The translations under genes and the position numbers were made by a program. Shown here piece after piece: positions 25,609-36,300 of a stretch of 64,000 nt of DNA. The notes beneath the pieces are model-generated. The model had not been told where the DNA came from, made no database searches, and was given only the letters and a program-made list of their open reading frames with translations. The DNA comes from Bradyrhizobium sp. CB3481. Its GTDB lineage: Bacteria > Pseudomonadota > Alphaproteobacteria > Rhizobiales > Xanthobacteraceae. The stretch spans positions 7,584,501-7,648,500 of the forward strand of contig NZ_CP121647.1 in NCBI RefSeq assembly GCF_029714305.1. The letters run 5' to 3'. How positions within the stretch are numbered: the stretch's first letter is position 1; each line of letters opens with the position of its first letter.

Positions 25609-26865
25609 ATGCCGTCAACCCCAGCGCCGCGCATTCTTTTGACCGACAAGGCCGTCAAAGGTCTGCCATTCGCCCCCGCCAAGCCGCAAATTATCCGCGA
25701 CACCAAAATTGCCGGCTTCCATGTGTGGGTTGGCAAGACCACAAAGACGTACCGTTATCAGTACGAAACACCGAGGGTGGACCGCCAGCGTGGCTCCACC
25801 AAGGTGGAATGGCTGGGCGAACACCCCCACGCCAGCGCCGACGAGGCACGGGCCAAGGCTCTCGAAATCGTGGCGCTCCGCGCCCGCGGCGAGCCGATCC
25901 CACGCGGTTTTGCCACCACTCCGGAGGTTGCCACCGCCCTCACGTTCAAGGCCGCCTGGGAGGCCTATAAGGCCGCTATCACGAAGGAAGGCAAGAGCAT
26001 CCGCACCATTGCCGACTACCAGGACAAGTTCGACCGCCACCTGAAAGACTGGCACGACAAGCCGCTCGCCAGCATCAAGCGCGAAGATGTCGTCCAGGAG
26101 CACGCTGCGATCACCGAGCGGGCCCGAAAAGCCCGCGCCGGCCAGAAGTACGCAAGCGGCAAATACGCCGCCAACGGCACCCTCCGCTTTGCCCGCGCTG
26201 TCTGGAACTACGTCAAGGACGAACTCGAGACGCCCGGCCTTCCGGAGCGCAATCCGTTCCGGTCAGGAAAGCTGTTCCACAAGGAGAAGGCCCGCAGCAC
26301 CGGCATGGGGGTTGCCGAGCTGCCGGCGTGGTGGGCTCAGCTCCAGGCGCTAGCCAATCCCATCCGCCGCGAGCTTCACCTATTCATGCTCCTCTCTGGC
26401 TTGCGTCGTACGGACGTCTTAACCGCCCGCTGGGCGAACTTCGATCCTGCCCGCCCCTCGCTGCGCCTGCCAGCTCCAAAGGGGGGCGAGGAGCGAGCGT
26501 TCGAGCTGCCGCTATCGACAGCAATGCTGGAATGCTTGGAGCGGGTCAAAGAGGCCGGCCAGACCTACTACCCCGAGGAGAGCAAGACCTGGATCTTCCC
26601 GGCGCCCGGCGGACACGTCGCTGAAGTGAAGGAAGAGGGCCGGCAGAAGCTTTCTCACACGGGCCATGCGCTTCGGCATTCGTTCCGGACGCTTGCTGCG
26701 GCTGCCGGCATCGATCGTCTTCGTCTGAAGATCCTAATGAATCATTCGATCGACGATGACGTCACCGACGCATATGCCAACGTACCCGCCCTATTCGCTT
26801 CTCTTCGAGATGCGCAGGAGCAAGTCTCCGTCTTTATAACCTCACGCATCGCAAGTACCCGATGA
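25609..26865 (+). CDS. int: Tyrosine recombinase / integrase
   Basis: The 418-residue protein has an N-terminal DUF4102-like arm-binding region, a core-binding SAM-like domain (about 105-215) and the catalytic domain. Arg266 (GLRRTD), His353 and Arg356 (HALRH), His379 (NHS) and nucleophile Tyr389 (DAYANV) complete the family's catalytic set. AGGAGG lies four bases before the ATG at 25609; the longer frame from 25558 is less likely. It is adjacent to the tRNA fragment and probably integrates and excises the element there. It overlaps the next gene by four bases. Confidence 0.93.
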   Translation: MPSTPAPRILLTDKAVKGLPFAPAKPQIIRDTKIAGFHVWVGKTTKTYRYQYETPRVDRQRGSTKVEWLGEHPHASADEARAKALEIVALRARGEPIPRGFATTPEVATALTFKAAWEAYKAAITKEGKSIRTIADYQDKFDRHLKDWHDKPLASIKREDVVQEHAAITERARKARAGQKYASGKYAANGTLRFARAVWNYVKDELETPGLPERNPFRSGKLFHKEKARSTGMGVAELPAWWAQLQALANPIRRELHLFMLLSGLRRTDVLTARWANFDPARPSLRLPAPKGGEERAFELPLSTAMLECLERVKEAGQTYYPEESKTWIFPAPGGHVAEVKEEGRQKLSHTGHALRHSFRTLAAAAGIDRLRLKILMNHSIDDDVTDAYANVPALFASLRDAQEQVSVFITSRIASTR

Positions 26866-27419
26866 GCAAAACCATGAATCTGCGACGCGCGTTCGACAAA
26901 CTTAGATCGAAGGCGGAGAGCGAGAAATCAGAACTTCCGTCGTTTGACATTGGGCGTCATCGCGAGTCGATGCGATTGCTAGGCATGATCGATAAGCTAG
27001 ACGAGCTAATCGGCGCCGAAAACATAGATGAGGCCACAAAGCGGAGACTACTCCAGCAACGATCCGAGATTGCACGAGAGTTTGCACAGCACTTGGACGG
27101 CGATACGTCACCCTTTGCCTCTGGCTGCATTACTTCGGATGACCATCGAAACGTCTGGGTTGTTCAGGAAATCACTGGGCCCCCACCTCGTAAATTCCGT
27201 CAGCAGGTTGATGAGTGGACGGCCTCTCGCGGCCAGCCCTGGAAGGGCAATACCAAGTTACTACACGCATTAATGCGGCAGGCTATCCGAAACGGCGAGA
27301 AACTTCCTGACGGGCATTTTGGCGTTCACGTTGGACGAACGATCAGAATAGGCCAGTGGTCTAACGACGATGCGCGCGAGTGGGAGAACATGCAACCGCC
27401 CCTCGGGGCCCCGAACTAA
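26862..27419 (+). CDS. Protein of unknown function in the integrase operon
   Basis: The 185-residue cytoplasmic protein begins in an ATGA overlap with the integrase stop, so the two are cotranslated. It has a charged helical N-terminal half (about 1-75) and a C-terminal half with no recognised motif. It could assist recombination or regulate it, but this is guessed from position. Confidence 0.65.
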   Translation: MSKTMNLRRAFDKLRSKAESEKSELPSFDIGRHRESMRLLGMIDKLDELIGAENIDEATKRRLLQQRSEIAREFAQHLDGDTSPFASGCITSDDHRNVWVVQEITGPPPRKFRQQVDEWTASRGQPWKGNTKLLHALMRQAIRNGEKLPDGHFGVHVGRTIRIGQWSNDDAREWENMQPPLGAPN

Positions 27420-27733
27420 ACTTCAAGTTAACGATCTCCTCACTGAGCGCTTGATCGCTCGAGTAAACGAGGTTATTTGTCGAGCCGATCATACTCAATG
27501 GCCGATGATCATCATATCGGAACGCAATTGCCCCGTGACGTGACAAGCTAACCGAGCCCCTAGCGGCTCTTAGTACGCCGAGAAACATCGGGTTTAAAGC
27601 AAAGGCCATCAAGCGATCCGACGTTGCAACCCCATCTCGAATGGGCGCGCTCGTCGCTGTCGCTGTTTCATAGCATCATAATCCCACGACAACGCAAGCG
27701 CACCTCATTCGGTCCAACCGAAAGACACCGCGC
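27420..27733. other. Intergenic region within the element
   Basis: Nothing with plausible codon use is seen. It probably holds the promoter of the following replication module. Confidence 0.4.
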
Positions 27734-28048
27734 ATGCCGACTTCTGACATTAGTCCACCGCTCTCCCCTTCAGGTGATGAGAAGCAGGTCGAAGCTCTCG
27801 CTGACTTGATCGCGAAAGCGGTCGCCGATCGGCTCAGCCCCAATGTGCTCAGCACACAATTCATACGCAGCAGCCAGTGCGCGCGGCTCATGGGCGTGAC
27901 ACCTCAGCATCTGTGCGGCATGCGCGCGCGGGGACAGGGCCCTCCGTGGTCGGGCGACGGCAAATGGGTCCGGTACGAACGTGCCGCCGTCATCGAGTGG
28001 ATCCGAACTCTTCCCCGACAATCAACAACAAGCCCCGACGAGAGCTAA
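27734..28048 (+). CDS. AlpA/excisionase-like DNA-binding protein
   Basis: The 104-residue protein carries a MerR-like winged helix of the AlpA/Xis type at about 48-95 (RSSQCARLMGVTPQHLCGMR, then G-P-P-W-S-G-D-G-K-W-V-R-Y, then A-V-I-E-W-I). Such proteins act as recombination directionality factors or early regulators in integrative elements. No strong ribosome site precedes the ATG. Confidence 0.75.
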   Translation: MPTSDISPPLSPSGDEKQVEALADLIAKAVADRLSPNVLSTQFIRSSQCARLMGVTPQHLCGMRARGQGPPWSGDGKWVRYERAAVIEWIRTLPRQSTTSPDES

Positions 28049-28138
28049 TCCACCTCATTCGATTGAGCGATCCGGCCCTCCTGACTCTCAACCGACGATC
28101 CAGTTGACCAGAACGCTGCAGACAAAAAGGAACACAAC

Positions 28139-28897
28139 ATGTCGTCTTCACCGAAAAGAACTTTTGACTATACGACGTTGAATGAAACTGTCTTGACACA
28201 GTTGAAGGCAGCGCTCGCCACCATCCGGCGAAACTCGCGATCGACCGTCAAATCGACGATGGCCATTGGAATGGCCCTCCTGGACGTCAAGCGACATCTC
28301 GAACACGGCCAGTTCAAGGCTTGGGTAATAGAGCAATGCGGCTTTTCCATCCGCACTGCCGAGCGCTACATGCGCGTCGCTGAGTTCCTTGAATACGACA
28401 CGGTGTCGCATTTGCAGCTCTCAACGATCTATCGTCTGTCCGCTAAGAATATCTCTGCGTCCATCGTTGCGCAGATCCTTGCTACCCAGACTAGCGAAGG
28501 ACCACTTTCCGACAATCAAGTGGATGCGCTGCTTGATCAACTTCGGCAAGGCGACGCACCCGCAATCCAGCATAGCTCAGCAGGCCTGTCTCCATCGCAT
28601 TTGATGGGCGCCTGGCTTGCCGCATCGGACGCTGATCGGAATGAGCTTGTTCTTTCACTTCGAGCTGACCTTGTCAGCTCAGCGTGGCAGGCCATGAACG
28701 CGGCTGAAAGGGCATCCTTCGTCATTCAACGCAGCGTCGAACTCACCGCGCTGCTCAATGCCCGCTCCGACGAACCTGTCAATGACACTGACGCAGAGGC
28801 CGCAAATGTTGTGCAGCTCTTTGTCAACGCCCCCTCCATTGTCGAGGACTCGAATACCGCCATCGCAACCAGCAGTATCGAACTCTCGCATCACTAA
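28139..28897 (+). CDS. DUF3102-like protein of mobile elements
   Basis: The 252-residue protein resembles DUF3102: a segment with I-G-M-A-L-L-D-V-K-R-H-L-x-H-G-Q-F-K-A-W, then CGFSIRTAERYMRVAEF, a helix-turn-helix-like pair at about 40-85. These proteins occur in phage and conjugative elements, perhaps as replication or partition regulators. The C-terminal 150 residues are helical and unrecognised. An AAGGAACACAAC leader provides a ribosome site. Confidence 0.7.
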   Translation: MSSSPKRTFDYTTLNETVLTQLKAALATIRRNSRSTVKSTMAIGMALLDVKRHLEHGQFKAWVIEQCGFSIRTAERYMRVAEFLEYDTVSHLQLSTIYRLSAKNISASIVAQILATQTSEGPLSDNQVDALLDQLRQGDAPAIQHSSAGLSPSHLMGAWLAASDADRNELVLSLRADLVSSAWQAMNAAERASFVIQRSVELTALLNARSDEPVNDTDAEAANVVQLFVNAPSIVEDSNTAIATSSIELSHH

Positions 28898-28926
28898 CTT
28901 TCCGATCACCGAAGAGGACAATTTCC

Positions 28927-29388
28927 ATGAAGCAATCAAATTCACTTCCCTGGTCGCAGTTCAGGACGCGGGCTCCTGATGCATCCAGAGTATTCCTAGA
29001 TGCCGGACGAGCCGAGGTCATGTTCAGCATGATATATTTGCCCGACCTCTTAAGTAGCTCTGGGCTTACGCAATTCATCGGCGCTGCGCAAATCGCGTCT
29101 GGCGGTAAGGCGGCAATATTGGAATTGCTTATCGATGCATTCAGCCAACGGCATGAAATGGACGAGGCCCTGGAAGCGAATATCCGACGGCTGTGGAGTA
29201 GGCACCCGCCCAACATTAGCGTGCGAGACGCGATCGCTGAATTGCGCAGCCGTTGCACTCATCTGCAGACACGCCTTCCTACGGATCTCATTGAAGCGAT
29301 CTTCGACGACGCTTCATTCGACTTCGTCGCTTATCTCGCATGGCACAACAGGGGCGATGATCAGTTCGAGAGGGAGGCAGACAGATGA
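28927..29388 (+). CDS. Protein of unknown function preceding the primase gene
   Basis: A 153-residue protein, mostly helical by appearance, with no recognised domain. It starts after AGAGGACAATTTCC and overlaps the primase gene by four bases (ATGA), so it belongs to the replication operon of the element. Confidence 0.65.
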   Translation: MKQSNSLPWSQFRTRAPDASRVFLDAGRAEVMFSMIYLPDLLSSSGLTQFIGAAQIASGGKAAILELLIDAFSQRHEMDEALEANIRRLWSRHPPNISVRDAIAELRSRCTHLQTRLPTDLIEAIFDDASFDFVAYLAWHNRGDDQFEREADR

Positions 29389-30410
29389 AATCGCTCGCTA
29401 ATCACCTAGAGCTGACATTCAACCGCAGCGACACCTTGAAATTCATGGTCGCGCTTGAGAACTCGTGCAAGGTTGATTGGAACTTCCGATGCATTGCAGA
29501 AACAGCCGGTTGTCGTGCTGAATTTCGTCGGCGTGTTAGAGCTGGCGAGCCTCTGCCACGATTGAAATTTCGCGGAACGTTTGAGCAGCACGAAGCGGCT
29601 CTAAGAAAACGCAACAGGCAAGGCTTTGCGATCTTTTACTCTCTCAACGTGATGCATGGCGGCGTAAAGGCGCAACACTGTTGTGCCATTCGAGCGATAC
29701 CGCTGGATCTCGATCATTCGCCCCTTCCCGATATTTGGACCAACGGCATCAAACCTCATATCGTAGTCGAGACATCGCCTGGGCGATATCAATGTCTGTT
29801 CCGTGTCTTCCATTGCGAGGACTCCGAAATGGAAGCCGCTGAGGATATCGGCCGTAGGCTCGCAGCGCATTATGGTGGCGATCCTTCAGTCGCGGATCGC
29901 GCCCGCGTTCTTAGACTGCCGGGCTTTCTGCATCAAAAAAGCAAGCCGTTTGTTAGTCGAACCGTGCTCGTCAACCTCATGCCGCGCTGCTTCGACTTCG
30001 AGGAATATACGCTGGACGACTTCAAGTTCCTACCGAAGCTGCCAAAGCGATCGACGTCGCGCGTCCCCGGCACGCTCGGAGTGGCCAGCGCCAAGCTTCT
30101 CTTCAAACATTATCCAGTTAGCGCGCTGAAGGGTAATGCGGCCTGGCAGACGTTCGCTATGGCGCTCCACGCAGCGTGTGGAGGCTGTGAGGAAGTAGCG
30201 GAGCTCTTCTTTGAGTACTGCATGACAGACGACAGCTACGACATCAACGATGATGCCAACAACCGGCTGCGGTGGGACTCATTCACCGCCGACAAACCGG
30301 ACGGTCTGACCATCGCTACGCTTCGCAAGCTTTGTTATGACGCGCGCCTGCCTGCGTCGGTCCGGTTTGCGCTTTTCAATAACGCTCAGGAGGACTTTCC
30401 CAATGTCTAA
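29385..30410 (+). CDS. RepB-like DNA primase domain protein
   Basis: The 341-residue protein has the archaeo-eukaryotic-like primase core of the RepB_primase family: the D-L-D-H acid pair near residue 106 (AIPLDLDHSP), then HIVVETSPGRYQCLFR and V-A-D-R-A-R-V-L-R-L-P-G-F. The C-terminal portion (about 240-320) resembles the PriCT-type linker domain. It would make primers for replication of the excised element. It overlaps the helicase gene by 8 bases. Confidence 0.8.
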   Translation: MKSLANHLELTFNRSDTLKFMVALENSCKVDWNFRCIAETAGCRAEFRRRVRAGEPLPRLKFRGTFEQHEAALRKRNRQGFAIFYSLNVMHGGVKAQHCCAIRAIPLDLDHSPLPDIWTNGIKPHIVVETSPGRYQCLFRVFHCEDSEMEAAEDIGRRLAAHYGGDPSVADRARVLRLPGFLHQKSKPFVSRTVLVNLMPRCFDFEEYTLDDFKFLPKLPKRSTSRVPGTLGVASAKLLFKHYPVSALKGNAAWQTFAMALHAACGGCEEVAELFFEYCMTDDSYDINDDANNRLRWDSFTADKPDGLTIATLRKLCYDARLPASVRFALFNNAQEDFPNV

Positions 30411-31884
30411 CTCGGACGAGCTTGATTCCGACGATCCGCACTCTGACTACGATTTTGACGCACCATATTGGCCCGTTGAGGTGTTCTACTCAACGGCAAG
30501 GGGTACAAATGTCTCCATGCATGCGATGACGTTTTTGGCGAACCGGCCGGATGAGTTGATCGTGTCAGACGGCGACATCTACAGTCTTGGCTGTTTCAAC
30601 GTTTGGGACCACATGACGGATGATGACCTCAAGGTGGAAATCCGCGCGACGAATCCCAATGCCGATGTTTTGGATATTCACGATCTCCGAAACATGGTTC
30701 AAGAGATTAAGATCGTACGGATGAAGAAGGCTCGACCATTTGAATGGATCAACGAGCCAACGAATGCACCTCGGCCCCAAGATCTCATCCTATGCGCCAA
30801 CGGGATTCTAAATGCTGCTACGGGTAAGTTGCTTGACCTTACTAGCGATTACTTCGCGACAGCTCTTCCGGCTTGGGAATTTGATCCGGCGGCCGAATGT
30901 CCTTTGTGGATGGAGAAACTAAACGAGTGGCTACACCCATCATACCACAAAACTTTGCAGGAGTTTACTGGATACCTCCTTGTTCCAGACGTTTCTTATC
31001 ACGCGATGCTAGCACTCCTTGGGGAAACGCGTGGAGGGAAAGGAACAGTGACCCGCATTCAATCAGCGCTAGTCGGACTAGCTCATTGCGCGTTCCCTTC
31101 ATTCAACGACATAGCGGGAGATTTTGGCCTGGAGGGTTTCGGGGATAAGCGAGCACTGTTCGTGCCAGATGCCCACGATGTTCCAAAAGACAAGCGCGGT
31201 CTTGCGCTGGAACGTCTCAAAAGCATTGCGGCCGGCGATCCGGTCACGGTGAATCGCAAAGGCATCAAGCAGGTGCTCGATGCTCGGCTGGTCACCAAAA
31301 TTGTTCTTACCGCCAATCAACATCCAAAACTGCTGGATGAGTCGGGCGCTCTCGCTGCGCGCGAAATCCTGGTCATGTTCGAGCGCTCCTTCGCCGATCG
31401 CAAAGATCCAGAGCTTACAAACAAATTGCTTGCTGAACTCTCTGGCATCGCAAATTGGGCCATCGAAGGACTTCGGCGCCTGCGATGGAACAACGGCGAG
31501 TTTTCCGTGGGCGAGCGGGGGGCCAAGCTCTTGGAAGATCTGAAGGCCGAGCAATCGACCGCACTCCGTTTCGCGAATGCCTGCTGCGAGGTAACCGGAG
31601 ACAAGTCGGACGTGCTGCCACTTCCGCTTGCCTACCGCGCCTATCAAGAATGGGCATCCAACGTTGAGGGCCTGCACCCACGACAGCGACGCGACAAAAC
31701 CGCGTTCAAAGAGGATATGATGGCGGCACTGCGAAAGCGGGGCGTCACCTGGGCCGAAAAGCAAGTTCGGTGGCACGACCCGTGCCTGCCCAGGAAGCGA
31801 GAAGGAGACCGAGTCAAGCATCGCTTCGTTGGCATCAAGCTCCGACGCGAAGCGCATCCCGATGCGTCCACAGACGATGGGTAA
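30403..31884 (+). CDS. P4/D5-family phage or plasmid primase-helicase (SF3)
   Basis: From the ATG at 30403 (CAGGAGGAC ribosome site) the protein has 493 residues. A D5-N-like region at about 110-200 precedes the SF3 helicase core: Walker A (LLGETRGGKGT), a Walker B-like segment (RALFVPDAHD) and sensor 1 (KIVLTANQHP). The C-terminus is a winged-helix-like tail. Together with the preceding primase it forms a replication initiation unit like those of satellite phage and integrative plasmids. Confidence 0.88.
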   Translation: MSNSDELDSDDPHSDYDFDAPYWPVEVFYSTARGTNVSMHAMTFLANRPDELIVSDGDIYSLGCFNVWDHMTDDDLKVEIRATNPNADVLDIHDLRNMVQEIKIVRMKKARPFEWINEPTNAPRPQDLILCANGILNAATGKLLDLTSDYFATALPAWEFDPAAECPLWMEKLNEWLHPSYHKTLQEFTGYLLVPDVSYHAMLALLGETRGGKGTVTRIQSALVGLAHCAFPSFNDIAGDFGLEGFGDKRALFVPDAHDVPKDKRGLALERLKSIAAGDPVTVNRKGIKQVLDARLVTKIVLTANQHPKLLDESGALAAREILVMFERSFADRKDPELTNKLLAELSGIANWAIEGLRRLRWNNGEFSVGERGAKLLEDLKAEQSTALRFANACCEVTGDKSDVLPLPLAYRAYQEWASNVEGLHPRQRRDKTAFKEDMMAALRKRGVTWAEKQVRWHDPCLPRKREGDRVKHRFVGIKLRREAHPDASTDDG

Positions 31885-32909
31885 GGCGTCACTGTGATGA
31901 CCAGGTCGAGGTGACGCGTATGCGATTGTTTTACAGAGATAATTTGCCCGCTATTGCCGTGTCACCACAGAATCTTTGCCGCGCTCGCATGCTTGATATC
32001 ACTAGAGCTATTGGACCTATTCCTAAGTCCATAATGTCGATCTGGGTGACAACAGCCTTCAAGCTATTGTATCATCGACCAAAATGCCGTCACTCGAAGG
32101 GGTGACGGCAGAGTGCCAGATCAGACCGCTGTTAGGAAAAGGTGCAAGCAGTAACCTACCTGCTTGGAAGTCGTATGCGGCTTCTTCGTCAATAGCTTGG
32201 GATGCAACTCTCAGCGCGACACAGCTCCACGGCATTACTCGAACGCGGCCGATAAAAAGACTATAAAAAGAATATGCTCGGATTCATGATAAGAGGAATA
32301 TTTCTCTTACGTTGGCCGCTATTAACCTTAACGGGTCCTCCCGCCGACAGAGAGTCAATGGGGGCAATGACGGAGGGGCAAGTCGGAACTGGATGGGCTA
32401 AGAAATATTTCCGCCTGCGAAATGTGTAAACTCACCCGCATGGGCCGGACATATCATCGTGAGGCCTAGCGGCGGCTAGAGGCCCCGTCTGCCTACCCTG
32501 TTTCCTCGAAGCACAATCTCGAGCTTGGTAAGACGAGCCCGACCTGAGCAGCCGAGTGGTTACGGCTCTAGTAGTTCGGTACAGAATTCTATCGCGTGCA
32601 ATTTCGTAGCTTGTGGTTTCGCGTCCCTGTATGGCTTCACGTAGCAGGCATCGTTCGTCGCCAGAGCGATTGTTCGACTCCATTCCAAGACACCGATCAT
32701 TGTCGTCGATGCGGTAGCCGTGCACACTCTGATCGGCAAGGCGCACTTGTACCCGCCAGCTATCATGTCGTTGATTGGCGAATCGGCCTGCCGAGTCGCC
32801 ACGTTGCCATTGGGCCGTCGCTTGGCACTCAAACAAGCCATCTCTTCGGAAAGGCCGGCTGCAGCCCCGAGGGCTTCCGAGTGTCTACGCGCCGTATAGA
32901 TAAAACGAG
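31885..32909. other. Long non-coding stretch between replication module and toxin-like locus
   Basis: About 1 kb without a frame having a ribosome site or a protein that makes sense in either strand. It contains one hairpin (32085-32110), and otherwise nothing recognised. AT content is higher than in the flanking chromosome. Confidence 0.5.
32085..32110 (-). terminator. Hairpin, probable minus-strand terminator
   Basis: TGCCGTCAC (32085-32093), an 8-base loop, GTGACGGCA (32102-32110): a perfect 9-bp stem. Read on the minus strand it is followed by TTTT, as in a weak intrinsic terminator for the large minus-strand locus. On the plus strand no T-run follows. Confidence 0.45.
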
Positions 32910-33170
32910 TTAGTGACAAGCCAAAGCAGAGTTCTTGCTCTTTTCGTTGCACTCATTCGATGCTTTCGTGTATTTCGTCATCCCTTCCTTTTCAGCGTTA
33001 GTAGGTTTTGTTGGATCCTTCGGTTTAATATCAGGTGGAAGTGATGCTTGGCATAGAGCGAGTTCCGCCTGAGCAGCTTTGAGGCACTTCTCTTTGGCAG
33101 TTTCAGCATGTGCGGGAGATGCTGCTAGAACCAAAGAAAATACAAACAAAGTGGACTTATTCGTTCTCAT
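32910..33170 (-). CDS. Small exported Lys/Cys-containing protein, last gene of the toxin-like locus
   Basis: The 86-residue protein starts at the ATG at 33170, preceded by AGGGGAG. A Sec signal peptide ends at A-H-A (about residue 22). The mature part (about 64 residues) carries four cysteines (KCLKAAQAELALC, then NECNE and LACH), enough for two disulfides in the periplasm. No family recognised. It is 189 bases downstream of the 1171-residue protein and the last gene of the group. Confidence 0.6.
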   Translation of the reverse strand: MRTNKSTLFVFSLVLAASPAHAETAKEKCLKAAQAELALCQASLPPDIKPKDPTKPTNAEKEGMTKYTKASNECNEKSKNSALACH

Positions 33171-33358
33171 CGTGATCTCCCCTGCTTGAATGCGTTCAAT
33201 CTGATTCCGGCCGAAGCGCCTCACCCACTACGCTGGTCGGTTCCTTGTCGATCACCGGGCCTCGTTTGCCATATGCGCAACCACCGTCGCACTTTGAAGC
33301 CCGGTGTTAAAGTCACACTCCGAGTTCCCCATTGAGAACCCAAGCCATAGCAGCACTG

Positions 33359-36300
33359 TCACTGATTGCGCCATAACTCGAACTTCATTGTCTCTCGCTG
33401 AATCATAGCCACTTCGTCTGTCACGGTTATGGGACTGCCCAGCGGCAGCTTTCGGGACCACGTTGCATCAGTCGGAAGTCCCGAGCCTAGACCACCCTTA
33501 TAAGGCGCCAACAATCGACCATTCGCAGTTGCAGCCACCAAAGTGGACGGCCGGGCACCGGCAAACCTATCAACTAACGGCTCGTACGCCTGCTGGTTAA
33601 CCGAAACACAAACCTTGCACTTCCAAGCGATGCTCACGTTGCCGTCGACGGCTGCCTTCCAGCCTGTTACATCGAGAGCGTCCCCGTTTTGCCGAACAGA
33701 GATTACTGATTGACCATCCTCTGCAAACTTCAATTCCATCGAACTGCATCCGTCGCTCACGGCGCTCGGACCGCAATCGTCGAGATAGGTAAGGTCCTGC
33801 TCGCCCGGGGAGACAAACGCTAGTCCCGTCTCTCGAGCCTCGATGAAGGCTCCTCCGACTTTCGCTAAAATCCTATCAGGCTCACGTAAATCAACTTTGC
33901 TCGTTTGCACCGTCCCGTCAGAATGTATCTGAATGATAGCTACGGTCTGCGGCTCCTTCTTTTGATAGAGGCTGTCGTAATCGCTGCGCTTTTTGCCGGG
34001 ATCCAAGTTAATTTCAGTTTTTAGCTCACCGGGCACAAGTGTCAGCCGTGCCTGGTCCGGGGTGAGATGCCCTGTCGGCTGCTTCAGCAATCTCCAACCT
34101 TGTTGCTTCCCTCCGATCGAAGCGAGGCTAGGAAACTGATAAACCTTCGGCTCAGATTTCGCAGACGAATAGGTACTTACTCGGACGACTTCCCCCGAGG
34201 TTGCATCTCGCTCGACGCGGAAAAATCCTCCCTGCACCGCCCCTGCGATTGGAATGATTTCATTAATCGGAAGACCCTTCGAGCTTTTGGCGCCGGAGAA
34301 GTCGTGGAGAGTATCGAGTGCCCTATTTACGATCCGAATTCTCTCGTCTTCGTCTCTCAGAAGCATGTGCTCTCCACCTGGTAACAGCACTGCGTCCTCA
34401 TATCTTGCTCCCGCAATTCGAGCCTCCCATAACTGCCCGTTCTGTATGGAATGAACATGCAGGACCGCGGGCAGCTTCTCCACCAGCAAGGTCGTCGTTT
34501 TAGTGGCTTTGTTGAAAGACGAGATCGTCAAACCTTGCGTAGAAATCGAAGATTGAAATTGCATGTTTAAGAGCGGAGCGGCAGCGGCGCTCTTCCAGTT
34601 CGCCAAGTCCTTCCCTTGTTTGCTAAGTTCTTCCCCGTCTAGGAGCGCGATCCCGCTGACTGTCTCTCCAACCGTCGGCAAGAGGGCGAAGTAAGAATCG
34701 CCTACTACCTCTAACCTCAAACCCTTTGTTTCGTGCGGCAACCGTAAAATGCTCGAGTTGGACGGCTTGTCCGTCATGCAGATTAGGAGAAACTCGTCTC
34801 CAAGGATCGTTGTAGCAAAGCGCTCGTCCGCGCTGAACACCGACAGTGGCTTGGAAAGGCTCAATTCATTCGGGAGCTTAGAAGTGAAGGTGTTTGAGGC
34901 GTCTTGTTTGGAGTTGGCCTCCAGCTTGCTGAGATCAACTATCGTTAAGCTTCCATCGTTGCCTGACATCTGAAGGAACTGTACGAAGCGTCCACTTGGA
35001 GATAGCGAAAGCGCCTTGGTCGCTCCACCGCTCGTTTCGATTAGAAAACTCTTCCCATTCCTTACGATCTTGATCTTTGAGGCATCCTTTCCGTCCGTGA
35101 AGGCGGTAACCGGACTGGATTCCGCAGCGTCCCATAGCGCCGTCTTTTCGATGGACTTCTCAAGGGTAATCAGCTTGCCGCCGTCAGTCGCGACCCAATC
35201 GCCGCTTGAGCTATCTACTCCTACCAACTCGCCAGCTCGGTAGGGCCGCACGTCGGATAAGAACGAAACCCCGGGCATTAGAAATTGCTCAACACTTTTT
35301 GGCGAGGAGGGCGCCCAATATCCATATTCGAGTGATGAGTCGCCGCTCGGTCGCTTCATTAGAAGTCGACCAGATGTTCTGACGGTTCCAATCGGCTTCC
35401 AGCCGCCGGACGGAAGCAATCCGACCAGCACTTGTGCTTTCCCAACCTCCGCCAACGGTTGAAAAAAGGACGACGTCAAAAAGTGTTTCCGATCAGATGA
35501 TACTGCGGTCACCATTCCCCGGCCAACTCTTGGAAGAAAGCGCCTAGCGTCCTCCAGCTTTGTGGTCGCGCGTTCAAGAGCTGGCTTAGATCTTATCAAT
35601 TGAAGGATCCGCGCTTGATCTACTTGTACCTGAGCAATTTGGGTACGTTCGTCGTCACTCAGTTCTTCAGCTTGCACCTGGTATTCAGCCCAAATCTTCA
35701 GCGATCGCTCATAAAAGCCATTTGCAGTCTCTACATCTTGAAGGTCGGTTGCTGCACGATCCCTCAAAAATATCTGCCCCGCATTGCGCAATGCCTGCGC
35801 AAAGCCTTTTAGAGTATTTCGATCCTGCGGATTCGCGCTATACGCCTCGCTAAACTTCCTAAGGGTTTCGCCGCCTTCTGCTTTTGCTTGAGATAGGCTT
35901 CCAGTTTCAATGTGGTAACGTACTAACTCGTTTCGGGCATCCGGATTTCCCGGGTCTAATGAGACTGCAAGCTCAAGAATTTGCCGAAGATCCTCGTCTC
36001 GCGCGCCGCCCTGAAGCTGATAATGGGTTCGGGCATGGGCCATGAGAAGCGCAGTTACATTGACTAGCTTCGGGCGTAATTGACTTTGCCCATTCTTGAT
36101 TTCGTGCTTCATAAAGTAGTCGATTACACCAGGGCTTGAAATCTCCCCGTAGCTGCGCTTACGAGCTAGATAACGCTCAAACATCTTTTCACGCGCCGTT
36201 GTATCAACGGCCTTAAGCTTCACGATGAACTGCCCCTGACTGCAATATTCGCCATTGCGGTGCGGAGCGCATGGATTCCGGACTAACGAAGGATACGATC

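Noticed and set aside
25609..31884. Complete prophage.
   Set aside because: No terminase, portal, capsid, tail, lysis or repressor gene is recognisable.
32520..32580. GCAGCCGAGTGGTTA resembles the D-arm of a tRNA-Ser or tRNA-Leu.
   Set aside because: No matching acceptor stem, anticodon arm or T-arm follows within tRNA length.
32432..32913. Overlapping frames on both strands of the 1-kb gap after the helicase gene.
   Set aside because: No ribosome site, no recognisable domain, and several overlapping frames of similar length, as expected by chance.
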